Assembly (NCBI RefSeq): GCF_040536835.1
Contig: NZ_CP159578.1
Location: forward strand, 2,604,001 to 2,668,000
Direction: 5' to 3'
DNA length: 64,000 bases
DNA from: Salinicola endophyticus
Lineage (GTDB): Bacteria > Pseudomonadota > Gammaproteobacteria > Pseudomonadales > Halomonadaceae
A program made the translations under genes and the position numbers. Of the stretch, positions 7,931-15,225 are shown in pieces (positions within the stretch are counted from its first letter, which is position 1; every line of letters starts with the position of its first letter). Under the pieces are notes generated by a model. The model ran no database searches and was not told the DNA's origin. It was given only the letters and a program-made list of their open reading frames with translations.

Positions 7931-8311
7931 ATGGCTCTGAGGATGTCCAGAAAGCAACTCTTGTCAGCTGGTCTGCTGGCCGTGTCATTGCATGTTACGC
8001 CCGTTCTCTTGGCGGTGGCCGTGGGTATCGATGGAGTTCAGGCCCAAGCCAGCGACTGTGGCGATGGAGGCAATGCCAGCGGTGAAGGCAATGGCGGCAA
8101 TGGTGGCGACGCCGGTGCCGGCAGCAACGGCGACGGAGGGGATGGCGGCAACGGCGGCAGCCAGGGAGGCAACGGAGGCAATGGCGGTAACGGCAGTGGC
8201 TCCGGTAACGGAGGTGACGGCGGTGATGCTGGTCCGGGAGGGGAAGGTGGCAAGGGTGGCGCCGGCGGCCCCGATGGTGGAAAGGACGGGAGTGATGGCC
8301 GCGACGGGTAA
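7931..8311 (+). CDS. Exported Gly-rich repeat protein 4
   Basis: 126 residues from ATG 7931 (GGGAGG upstream); an internal ATG at 7943 is an alternative. A long signal peptide ends near VQAQA-SDCG, leaving one cysteine close to the mature N-terminus. The body is GGNGG, GGDGG, GSGNGG and GGDGGDAGPGG repeats, with a more charged end containing GGKGGAGG and KDGSDGRDG. It is the last of four tandem genes with separate signal peptides but the same repeat grammar, 24 nt after the third. No membrane anchor, LPXTG, RTX nonapeptide or enzymatic motif is visible. What it does is not known. A structural, surface-coating, ice- or ion-binding role would be guesswork. Confidence 0.68.
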   Translation: MALRMSRKQLLSAGLLAVSLHVTPVLLAVAVGIDGVQAQASDCGDGGNASGEGNGGNGGDAGAGSNGDGGDGGNGGSQGGNGGNGGNGSGSGNGGDGGDAGPGGEGGKGGAGGPDGGKDGSDGRDG

Positions 8312-8378
8312 TACGTCGCATAAAAACACTTAATAGTTGTCGCCCCCTCTTCGTCAACTGAACATTCGAGCCCCTACA

Positions 8379-8485
8379 CCTAGCCGAGGTAGTAGGCGCA
8401 AACCCATTGGCCGTCAGGATCGCCAGCGACGAATCTGCGGCCGAAGTCCGCCAGCCGCTCTCAGGTGACTCTGCCTAGCCGAGGT
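8379..8485. repeat. 12-bp direct repeat CCTAGCCGAGGT, two copies 95 bp apart
   Basis: CCTAGCCGAGGT occurs at 8379-8390 and 8474-8485. On the minus strand each copy reads as a protein end of the type xx-Leu-Gly-stop (YYLG and HHLG). Before the first is an open stretch translating to a plausible C-terminus (ADFGRRFVAGDPDGQWVCAY). This may be debris of a decayed minus-strand gene between the Gly-rich cluster and the GST gene. Confidence 0.45.
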
Positions 8486-8547
8486 GATGGACGCTATGCC
8501 GCCAGGCCTGTCGGGAGCGGGGCCACTGAGGCAGTGGCCCGGCATCT

Positions 8548-9183
8548 CTACGGGGCTGTCGGATCAGACTCGGCCATCAACTCGGCAATTCTCGCCTCGG
8601 CCCGCTTTTTGGCGGGACGCTCCAGCAACGGGGCGACGTAGGCGTCGAATTCCGGCCGACGCGGAATCGCGTCGAACGTCATCCCGAAGTTGAGCAACGA
8701 AACCAGATAGACATCCGCCGCACTGAAGCGCTCACCCGCGACAAAGGAGCGTCCGGCCAACCAGCATGCCAGTGCGTCATAGGTCATCTCGAACGACCCG
8801 TAGCCAGACTGTCGCTGCATCTCGGGGGTATCGGCTTTCCAGCCGGCGGCATGGTCGGACATGGCCGGTTCAGCACAGGCAGCGGTGAAGAAAAACCAGC
8901 GGTAATAGTCGCCACGCGCAGGCGGTATCGGCGCCAGGCCAGCCTCGGGGAAGGCGTCAGCCAGATAAGCGCAGATCGCCGCCGCTTCGGTGACCACGAC
9001 ACTGCCGTGACGAATGGCGGGCACCTTGCCCATAGGATTGATGGCCAGGTAATCGGGCGCTTTCATGGGGGCACCGAAACTCAGCACTCGGGTCTCGTAA
9101 GGCTGGCCAACTTCCTCCAGCATCCATTGCACCGTATTACCGCGTGACTGGGGGTTGGTGTAGAAGATCAATTCCCGGCTCAT
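8548..9183 (-). CDS. Glutathione S-transferase family protein
   Basis: 211 residues. The N-terminal thioredoxin-like half starts ELIFYTNPQSRGNTVQWMLEE, with Ser13/Arg14 at the place of the glutathione-activating residue. The cis-proline motif is in MGKVPAI, and TEAAAICAYL corresponds to the usual E-S-xx-I glutathione-binding turn, though the Ser is replaced by Ala. The C-terminal half is the all-helical GST domain with SAADVYLVSLL, the N-capping/hydrophobic staple region (S/T-xx-D). It probably conjugates or reduces an electrophile with glutathione in the cytoplasm; the substrate cannot be read from sequence. It lies 36 nt downstream of a WYL-type regulator on the same strand and is probably co-expressed with it. 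Confidence 0.9.
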   Translation of the reverse strand: MSRELIFYTNPQSRGNTVQWMLEEVGQPYETRVLSFGAPMKAPDYLAINPMGKVPAIRHGSVVVTEAAAICAYLADAFPEAGLAPIPPARGDYYRWFFFTAACAEPAMSDHAAGWKADTPEMQRQSGYGSFEMTYDALACWLAGRSFVAGERFSAADVYLVSLLNFGMTFDAIPRRPEFDAYVAPLLERPAKKRAEARIAELMAESDPTAP

Positions 9184-9219
9184 GGTGTTCTCCTGGCGTC
9201 TGGTGGGTGTCAGGAGACT

Positions 9220-9918
9220 CTAACGCTCACCACTGTCAGTTTTTGTCAGTAGGGTTTTGCGCCACTCCTTCATCATCTGGTGACGGCGCCTGGGAGTTCT
9301 CTCGGGCAATATGCTGGCGCCGAGGATGCGATCGACGCGGAAGTGACGATAGGCATTACGCAGCTCACACCAGGCGGTCAGCACCCGGATCGAATCGAAG
9401 AAACCCACGTTCACCGGCCACACGATCCGTTCTGTCCTCGCCCCTGTCTGGTCGGTGTAATCCAGCGCCAGCTTGCGCTCCTCGCTCAGGGCCTGACGAA
9501 TCAGGGGCAGGTCTTCCCGTGTCGTGGGCTCCCAGCTGGGGACGATAACCAGGGCATCGTCCTCGAAGCGATAGCGCAATGCCGCGGGCAGAATCGCTTC
9601 GATCTTGGCCATGGCCTCCCGCGCCGCCTGCCCCATGGGCCCGTCGGTGCGCTCTCCGGCCCATTTGAGGCCCAGCGCCAGCGCTTCGATCTCCTCAGCC
9701 GAGAACATCAGCGGCGGTAGCAGGAAGCCAGGATTGAGCACATAGCCCACGCCCGCTTCACCGTCGATCGGCGCGCCCTGCTGGCGCAGACTGGCGATAT
9801 CTCGATAGAGCGTACGCACGCTGACACCGGTCGCCTCGGCCAGCACGCTAGCGCTCACCGGGCGACGGTGACGACGCAATACCTGCAACAGGTCGAACAG
9901 ACGTTCGGAACGGGACAT
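9220..9918 (-). CDS. YafY-type HTH/WYL-domain transcriptional regulator
   Basis: 232 residues from ATG 9918. A TTG 21 nt upstream is possible but the ATG fits the conserved MSRSERLFDLL opening. Residues 1-60 are a winged HTH (ASVLAEATGVSVRTLYRDIASL), followed by a GYVL wing. The middle and C-terminal part is the WYL ligand-sensing domain, with the region IVWPVNVGFFDSIRVLTAWCELRNAYRHFRVDRI containing the usual Trp/Tyr/Arg positions. Such proteins sense a small molecule or nucleic acid and usually control neighbouring genes. The adjacent GST gene is the obvious target. No operator can be assigned. Confidence 0.9.
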   Translation of the reverse strand: MSRSERLFDLLQVLRRHRRPVSASVLAEATGVSVRTLYRDIASLRQQGAPIDGEAGVGYVLNPGFLLPPLMFSAEEIEALALGLKWAGERTDGPMGQAAREAMAKIEAILPAALRYRFEDDALVIVPSWEPTTREDLPLIRQALSEERKLALDYTDQTGARTERIVWPVNVGFFDSIRVLTAWCELRNAYRHFRVDRILGASILPERTPRRRHQMMKEWRKTLLTKTDSGER

Positions 9919-9947
9919 ATCATCATCCAGGATGAACAAGCGCGCCG

Positions 9948-11633
9948 TCAGCCGCGCAGCTTCTTCACCGCCGCCTCGATGGAGCGTTCATAGCGCACCA
10001 GCGGTGGCCGCACGCCGTTGGCGAACAGCACCCGGCGCATGTCACTGCGGGTCCCGGTCAGGGCGATGCGGATACCGGCACGGCGCGAGGCACCGAGTAC
10101 GCCCTCCAGGGTACGGGCGGCGCTGACATCGATGAAGGGCACCTGGCTGAAATCGAGAATCAGCCCGCGGTGGCGATCGGATACCCGCGAAAGGATCGAC
10201 TCGATCGAGGTGGCGGCGCCGAAGAACCAGGCGCCGGAGAGCCGATAGACCACCAGTTCGGGGTCGGCGGGCGATAGCCCCGAGTCATGATAATCCAGGC
10301 TCGCGTCCGCCACGTCCTCCGGCACCCAGGGCATCTGCGCCGCCCCCACGCTGTGCGACATGCGCTGGATGAACAGCAGCGCACCCAGCAGCGTGCCGGC
10401 CAGAATCCCCTCGATCAGATCGCGAAAGACCGTTAATGACAGAGTGATCAGCAGCACCGCGGCATCCCCCCGCGACGCTCGCAGCAGGCTGGCGAAAGCG
10501 TGCTTCTCGACCATGTTCCAGGCCACCACCGCCAGCACCCCGGCCAGGCTCGCCAGCGGCACGTAGTTCAGCAGCGGCGCTGCCACCAGAATGAACAGCA
10601 GCAGCAACAGCGCATGCAGCATGCCGGCGAGCGGGCTCACGGCACCGGCGCGCACGTTGGTGGCCGTGCGCGCGATGGTGCCGGTGACACAGATACCGCC
10701 GAACAGCGCCGAGGCGACGTTGGCCGCGCCCTGCGCCACCAGCTCGCAGTTGGCGCGATGACGCCGCCCGCTCATGCCATCCGCCACCACCGCCGAGAGC
10801 AGCGACTCGATCGCCCCCAGCAGCGTGAAGGCCACGGCGCTGGGCAGAATCTCGATCACCTGATGCCAGGAGAATGCCGGCAGCGACGGCATCGGCAGCG
10901 TTTGCGGAATCCCGCCGAAGGCGGAGCCGATGGTCGCCACCGGTAGATCCAGCAGCGTCGCCGCCCCCGCCGACACCGCTATCGCCACCAGCATACCCGG
11001 CCAGCGCGGTCGCCAGCGTTTGATCAGGACGATGATAGCGATGGTCGCCAGCGCCAGTACCAGAGTGATCGGGCTGGCCGTGGGCAGCGCCTGCCAGATC
11101 GCCGGCAGCTTCTCCAGCAGCGGGCCGGGCTCCTGCCCGGCGAAGGTCAGCCCCAGCAGCGGCTTGAGCTGGCTGGCGAAGATGATCAGCGCGATCCCGG
11201 CAGTGAAACCGACCGTGACCGGATAGGGGATCAGGCGAATCAGACTGCCCAGCCGCAGCCAGCCGATCATCGCCAGCATCACCCCGGACAGCAGCGTGGC
11301 CAGCAGCAGCCCGGCCATGCCGTGGGCCTGTACGGTCGCCGCCACCAGCACGATGAACGCGCCCGCCGGCCCGCCGATCTGAAAGCGGCTGCCGCCCAGC
11401 AGCGAGACCATGAAACCACCGACGATCGAGGTGTAGAGCCCCTGGGCAGGAGAGGCGCCGGAAGCCATGGCGATGGCCATCGACAGCGGCAGTGCGACGA
11501 CGGCCACGGTCAGCCCGGCAACCAGATCGGCGCGCAGCTTGGCGAGCCCATACCCTTCGCGCAGGACGGTCACCAGCTTGGGGGTGAAGAGCGCCGCGAA
11601 ACCCGGCGACCTGGCGGTGCGGACATGCTTCAT
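9948..11633 (-). CDS. SulP/SLC26 family inorganic anion transporter with STAS domain
   Basis: 561 residues. After a short cytoplasmic N-terminus the protein has about 10-12 membrane segments. The SulP signature region is ALPLSMAIAMASGASPAQGLYTSI, followed by IGGPAGAFIVLV, the anion-binding re-entrant motif. The last roughly 120 residues are a cytoplasmic STAS domain with LILDFSQVPFIDVSAARTLEG, the loop equivalent to the anti-sigma-antagonist phosphosite. It should sit in the inner membrane and carry sulfate, bicarbonate or a dicarboxylate; family members differ and the sequence does not decide. No carbonic anhydrase or sulfate assimilation gene is adjacent to hint at substrate. Confidence 0.93.
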   Translation of the reverse strand: MKHVRTARSPGFAALFTPKLVTVLREGYGLAKLRADLVAGLTVAVVALPLSMAIAMASGASPAQGLYTSIVGGFMVSLLGGSRFQIGGPAGAFIVLVAATVQAHGMAGLLLATLLSGVMLAMIGWLRLGSLIRLIPYPVTVGFTAGIALIIFASQLKPLLGLTFAGQEPGPLLEKLPAIWQALPTASPITLVLALATIAIIVLIKRWRPRWPGMLVAIAVSAGAATLLDLPVATIGSAFGGIPQTLPMPSLPAFSWHQVIEILPSAVAFTLLGAIESLLSAVVADGMSGRRHRANCELVAQGAANVASALFGGICVTGTIARTATNVRAGAVSPLAGMLHALLLLLFILVAAPLLNYVPLASLAGVLAVVAWNMVEKHAFASLLRASRGDAAVLLITLSLTVFRDLIEGILAGTLLGALLFIQRMSHSVGAAQMPWVPEDVADASLDYHDSGLSPADPELVVYRLSGAWFFGAATSIESILSRVSDRHRGLILDFSQVPFIDVSAARTLEGVLGASRRAGIRIALTGTRSDMRRVLFANGVRPPLVRYERSIEAAVKKLRG

Positions 11634-11687
11634 GTTGGCGAGGCCTCTCGAGTCCAGCGTGGGCGATGATAGCGGTGGGATTAGGGG

Positions 11688-11948
11688 TTAAGACTCGCCG
11701 GGCGCGGTCTTGAGACGCACACCGCGCCCGGTGGCCTGGCTGATCGCCTCATCGCCGATCAGCTCGACACCGGCGCGCTCCAGCGCCTCCACCACCTTGG
11801 TCAGGCTGCCGATGACGCCGCGCACGGTGCTGGGGCTGGCTTCCATGCGCTGGATGGTGGGCACCGACACCCCCGCCAGCGCCGCCAGGGCACGCTGATC
11901 GATGCCCAGCAGGGCACGGGCGGCACGCATTTGAGGACCGGTGATCAT
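11688..11948 (-). CDS. Small Cro/C1-type helix-turn-helix regulator
   Basis: 86 residues from ATG 11948, chosen because GGGAGAG lies just upstream; an in-frame start 33 nt earlier lacks this. Residues about 5-60 form an XRE HTH (MRAARALLGIDQRALAALAGVSVPTIQRME). A short C-terminal segment with VEALERAGVELIGD is typical of the small HTH proteins that often accompany other genes. There is no toxin, phage or restriction gene beside it. Upstream, between 11990 and 12067, the DNA is AT-rich and contains a perfect 19-bp palindrome and repeated TGATAT words, which makes autoregulation likely. It may also affect the divergent aldo/keto reductase gene. Confidence 0.88.
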   Translation of the reverse strand: MITGPQMRAARALLGIDQRALAALAGVSVPTIQRMEASPSTVRGVIGSLTKVVEALERAGVELIGDEAISQATGRGVRLKTAPGES

Positions 11949-12048
11949 CGCACTCTCCCGCAGATCGGCATTAGCGCCCATTCACCTGCATTTGATCATT
12001 GATATCCACCGAGTCTAGCGCATCGATAACCATTTCTAAATATCCTTA

Positions 12049-12067
12049 TTGATATTTCAAATATCAA
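12049..12067. promoter_or_regulatory. Perfect AT-rich palindrome, probable operator
   Basis: TTGATATTT-C-AAATATCAA is a 19-bp perfect inverted repeat in the 251-bp gap between the small HTH gene (minus) and the aldo/keto reductase gene (plus). Related words (TTGATATCC near 11999, AAATATCC near 12039) surround it. The arrangement fits an operator array for the adjacent HTH protein. That assignment is inferred from proximity. Confidence 0.6.
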
Positions 12068-12199
12068 AATTGGAATTTACTACACCACCTTCCGGCCGAC
12101 ACCTTACGACCCCGACGCTCCCCGACGAGCGTGTCTGGCACTACGTTCCAGGCGCTGGCTGCTAGGTTAGAAGGTGTACATGCATTCGGGAGTCCCATC

Positions 12200-13186
12200 A
12201 TGCAATTCCGTCGTCTCGGCCAGACCGGCCTCAAGGTCTCTCCGCTGTGTCTCGGCACCATGACCTACGGCACGCCACGCTGGCGCGACTGGGTCCTCGA
12301 CGAGGCCCAGAGTCGGCCCTTCATCCAGCAGGCGCTGGAGGCCGGAATCAACTTCTTCGATACCGCCGACATGTACTCCGACGGCGAGTCCGAGCGCGTA
12401 GTGGGCAAGGCGCTCAATGACTTCGCCCGGCGCGAGGAGGTCGTGGTGGCGACCAAGGTCTACAACCCCACCGGCAACCGCTCGCCCAACGAACGCGGGC
12501 TCTCGCGCAAGCATATTCACCACGCCATCGACGCCTCGCTCGGTCGGTTGGGGATGGAGTACGTCGATCTCTACCAGACCCATCGCTGGGACTACGACAC
12601 CCCCATCGAGGAGACCATGGAAGCGCTGCACGAGGTGGTCAAGGCGGGCAAGGCCCGCTATATCGGCGCCTCCAGCATGCACGCCTGGCAGTTCGCCAAG
12701 GCGCAGCACGTCGCCGAGCGCAACGGCTGGACGCGCTTCGTCACCATGCAGCCGATGGTCAATCTGATCTACCGCGAGGAAGAGCGCGAGATGCTGCCGC
12801 TGTGCCGCGACCAGGGCGTAGGTGTGATCCCCTGGAGCCCGCTGGCGCGCGGCATTCTCGCCGGCAGCAAGGCGGTGGGCAGCGAGGGCAGCACCACCCG
12901 CGCACGTAGCGACGAGCAGATGCGTGCCTGGAACCTGGGCCAGGATCGAGACGCCCCGGTGATCGAGGCGCTGGGCCAGGTGGCCGCGCAGCGCAATGTG
13001 TCGCCGGCCCAGGTCGCGCTGGCGTGGCTGTTGCAAAAGCCCGGTATCACCGCACCGATCGTCGGCGCGAGCAAGGCACATCATCTCGATCAGGCGCTGG
13101 GCGCACTCGATATCACCCTGAGCGAAGAGGAGATCGCGGCGCTGGAGGCCCCCTACGTGCCCCACGAGGTGGTCGGCTTCAGCTGA
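12200..13186 (+). CDS. Aldo/keto reductase (NADPH-dependent)
   Basis: 328 residues from ATG 12200, where CGGGAG precedes the start; an upstream ATG at 12131 would add a non-conserved leader. The catalytic tetrad of aldo/keto reductases is present: Asp54 and Tyr59 in FFDTADMYSDG, Lys86 in ATKVYNP and His128 in QTHRWD. The protein opens with RRLGQTGLKVSPLCLGTMTYG, characteristic of the AKR11/AKR12-like (YajO/TasA-type) branch. The barrel ends with the PIVGASKAHHLDQAL phosphate-binding region for NADP. It reduces carbonyl compounds in the cytoplasm, physiological substrate unknown. It stands alone, divergent from the small HTH regulator. Confidence 0.93.
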   Translation: MQFRRLGQTGLKVSPLCLGTMTYGTPRWRDWVLDEAQSRPFIQQALEAGINFFDTADMYSDGESERVVGKALNDFARREEVVVATKVYNPTGNRSPNERGLSRKHIHHAIDASLGRLGMEYVDLYQTHRWDYDTPIEETMEALHEVVKAGKARYIGASSMHAWQFAKAQHVAERNGWTRFVTMQPMVNLIYREEEREMLPLCRDQGVGVIPWSPLARGILAGSKAVGSEGSTTRARSDEQMRAWNLGQDRDAPVIEALGQVAAQRNVSPAQVALAWLLQKPGITAPIVGASKAHHLDQALGALDITLSEEEIAALEAPYVPHEVVGFS

Positions 13187-13377
13187 GCCGGGCTCAGCGC
13201 TCGACGGCTTGCCGGCAGCGGCCGCCACGAGTGGCGCAGGCGCAGGCGCGGTGGCATCATGAAACTCGGCGCTCCGCGAGGTCGCCGATCCACACCAGAA
13301 TTTGTACGACACGCCAGGCCGGTGACGCTACCGGCCTACCACCATGGCCGCCAGAATCGACGAGGTAGTGCACGCCA

Positions 13378-14568
13378 ATGTTTGAGAAGATCGAGCGCGT
13401 TCCCGGGGATGCCATTCTCGGGTTGATCGAAGCCTACAACCAGGATAGCAATCCGCAGAAGGTCGATCTCGGCGTCGGCGTCTATCGCGATGCCCACGGC
13501 CACACGCCGATCATGCGCGCCGTGAAGCAGGCCGAGGCGTATCTGCTGGAGCACGAGCAGACCAAGAGCTATATCGGCTCGCACGGCGATCCGCGCTACG
13601 GCAAGGTGCTGCTGCCACTGGTGCTGGGCGCCGACTCCCCCGTGCTGGCGGCCGACCGTGCCAGCGCCACGCAATCGCCGGGCGGTACCGGCGCACTGCG
13701 GCTAGCGGCGGACTTCATCAAGTCGAACCTGCCGGGCAAGCGCATCTGGCTCTCCGACCCCACCTGGCCCAACCATCTGGGCATCTTCGACGCCGCCGGC
13801 ATCGAGATGCGCAAGTACCCCTATGTCAGTGCCGACAACCGCCTCGACTTCGACGCCATGCTGGCGACGCTCAAGGAGGTGCCGCAGGGTGACGTGGTGC
13901 TGCTGCACGCCTGCTGTCACAACCCCTCGGGCTTCGATCTCGACCGCGAGCAGTGGCAGCAGGTGCTGGAAGTGGTCAAGTCGCGCGGCCTGCTGCCGCT
14001 GGTGGACTTCGCCTACCAGGGCTTCGGCGAGGGACTGGAAGCAGACGCCTACGGCGTGCGGTTGATGGCCGAGAACCTCGACGAGGTGCTGATCACCAGC
14101 TCCTGCTCGAAGAACTTCGGCCTCTACCGCGAACGCACCGGCTGCCTGATCGTGATCGCCAAGAATGCCGAGCAGATGCAGAACGTGCGCTCGCAGATGG
14201 CGATCGTGGCGCGCGAGAACTACTCCAACCCGCCCTCCCACGGTGCCGCCGTGGTCACCGAGATTCTCGAGTCGGCGGAGCTGGCGCGGGTATGGCGCGA
14301 GGAGTTGACCGAGATGTGCGACCGTATCAACGGCCTGCGTAGCGACCTGGTCGCCGCGCTCGAGCCCTACGGTCTCGACAAGCGCTTCGCCCACGTCGCG
14401 GCCCAGCGCGGCATGTTCTCCTACACCGGGCTGAGCACCGAACAGGTCAAGCGCCTGCGCGACGAGTTCAGCATCTACATGGTCGGCTCTGGCCGCGCCA
14501 ATGTGGCCGGCTTCACCAGCGAGAACCTGCCCTACGTGGCCAAGGCGATCGCCGCCGTGGTCGACTGA
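13378..14568 (+). CDS. tyrB: Aromatic amino acid (aspartate/tyrosine/phenylalanine) aminotransferase
   Basis: 396 residues, the usual length. Class I PLP-dependent aminotransferase: Lys245 in SSCSKNFGLYRER is the Schiff-base lysine. Asn182 in ACCHNPSG, Asp210 and Tyr213 in VDFAYQGFG are the cofactor-binding residues. SDPTWPNH matches the aspartate-aminotransferase Ia subgroup (AspC/TyrB/PhhC). It interconverts aromatic amino acids or aspartate with their 2-oxo acids using 2-oxoglutarate. Whether it is best called TyrB, PhhC or AspC cannot be settled from sequence. Monocistronic, followed by a very strong terminator hairpin. Confidence 0.92.
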   Translation: MFEKIERVPGDAILGLIEAYNQDSNPQKVDLGVGVYRDAHGHTPIMRAVKQAEAYLLEHEQTKSYIGSHGDPRYGKVLLPLVLGADSPVLAADRASATQSPGGTGALRLAADFIKSNLPGKRIWLSDPTWPNHLGIFDAAGIEMRKYPYVSADNRLDFDAMLATLKEVPQGDVVLLHACCHNPSGFDLDREQWQQVLEVVKSRGLLPLVDFAYQGFGEGLEADAYGVRLMAENLDEVLITSSCSKNFGLYRERTGCLIVIAKNAEQMQNVRSQMAIVARENYSNPPSHGAAVVTEILESAELARVWREELTEMCDRINGLRSDLVAALEPYGLDKRFAHVAAQRGMFSYTGLSTEQVKRLRDEFSIYMVGSGRANVAGFTSENLPYVAKAIAAVVD

Positions 14569-14603
14569 CGGGGCCGAGACAGCAGCGGCACCGAAAGCGC
14601 ATC

Positions 14604-14642
14604 AACGCAGAACGCCCGGCCATTGGCCGGGCGTTCTGCGTT
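14604..14642. terminator. Bidirectional rho-independent-type hairpin
   Basis: A perfect 18-bp stem (AACGCAGAACGCCCGGCC and its complement) closes a 3-nt ATT loop. It lies between two convergent genes, the aminotransferase and the EF-hand protein, and would stop transcription from both sides. Confidence 0.9.
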
Positions 14643-14665
14643 ATCGATACGGCAACCGCGCCGGG

Positions 14666-15112
14666 TCACTCGGTGGGCGCGAGGGTATCCGAGCCCATCG
14701 CTTCGCGGAAGCGCTGGTGGGTGATGCCGCCGGCCTCGGGGTCGGCGAGCCGCTCGAACAGCGCCTGCTGATTGGCACTGACCGCTTCATCACGGTCGAT
14801 GACGCCATCGTCGTTGACATCGAGCTGGTCGAAGCTCAACGCATTGGGACGCTGATCCACCGGCGTCTGGGCACCGCCATCGGTGAAGGCGGCATTGTCG
14901 CGCCCCACCCCGCCTGACTTCTCGATCGACTCACGGTCGACCTGAGAGGCGTTGGCCGGCGGCTGCGGCTGACCGCTGTCGGCCTTCACCCTCAGGCTCG
15001 AGTCGTCGCCCGCAGCGCCGTTGCCCGTTTGCGCCAGGGCGGGCAGCGCGCTGCCCGCGGCGAGCAAGCCGATACCCAGACGCAGAGCCCAGGGACGTGT
15101 CCAAGAACGCAT
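14666..15112 (-). CDS. Secreted EF-hand calcium-binding protein
   Basis: 148 residues from ATG 15112, which has GAGAGGA upstream; an ATG 15 nt earlier is poorer. A Sec signal peptide (RPWALRLGIGLLAAGSALPALA) cleaves near residue 27. The middle is a disordered Gly/Asp/Gln/Pro-rich segment. Near the C-terminus one canonical EF-hand loop runs from Asp98 to Glu109 (DVNDDGVIDRDE), with Ca-ligating positions 1, 3, 5, 9 and 12 all acidic or Asn. A second, degenerate half-hand follows (ITHQRFREAM). It should bind calcium in the periplasm; its partner is unknown. It converges on the aminotransferase gene. Confidence 0.85.
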   Translation of the reverse strand: MRSWTRPWALRLGIGLLAAGSALPALAQTGNGAAGDDSSLRVKADSGQPQPPANASQVDRESIEKSGGVGRDNAAFTDGGAQTPVDQRPNALSFDQLDVNDDGVIDRDEAVSANQQALFERLADPEAGGITHQRFREAMGSDTLAPTE

Positions 15113-15178
15113 GGCAGATCCTCTCAAGACGATGTCCTCTTGAGACCTCTGCCGGGCAAAAAAATTCGCGCCTCGGCC

Positions 15179-15202
15179 CCCTCGGACCTAGCGGCCCGAG
15201 GG
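15179..15202 (-). terminator. Possible terminator of the dkgB-like gene
   Basis: CCCTCGG and CCGAGGG pair around a 10-nt loop just after the stop of the minus-strand reductase gene. A run of seven T (minus strand) follows, but about 15 nt beyond the stem, so the fit to a classical terminator is imperfect. Confidence 0.4.
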
Positions 15203-15225
15203 AAGCGATACTATTTGAGGCGAGC

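Noticed and set aside
6914..8311. CRISPR-like repetitiveness
   Set aside because: The repeats are short coding triplets without unique spacers of constant length, and there are no cas genes.
6749..8311. RTX calcium-binding toxin repeats
   Set aside because: RTX nonapeptides need GGxGxDxUx with a large aliphatic residue at position 8. These proteins have GGD triplets without the aliphatic position, and no type I secretion genes are nearby.
13316..13337. Hairpin AGGCCGGT-GACGCT-ACCGGCCT before the aminotransferase gene
   Set aside because: Only 8 bp with no U tract and no link to a known leader. It may be chance in GC-rich DNA, so not listed as a riboswitch or terminator.
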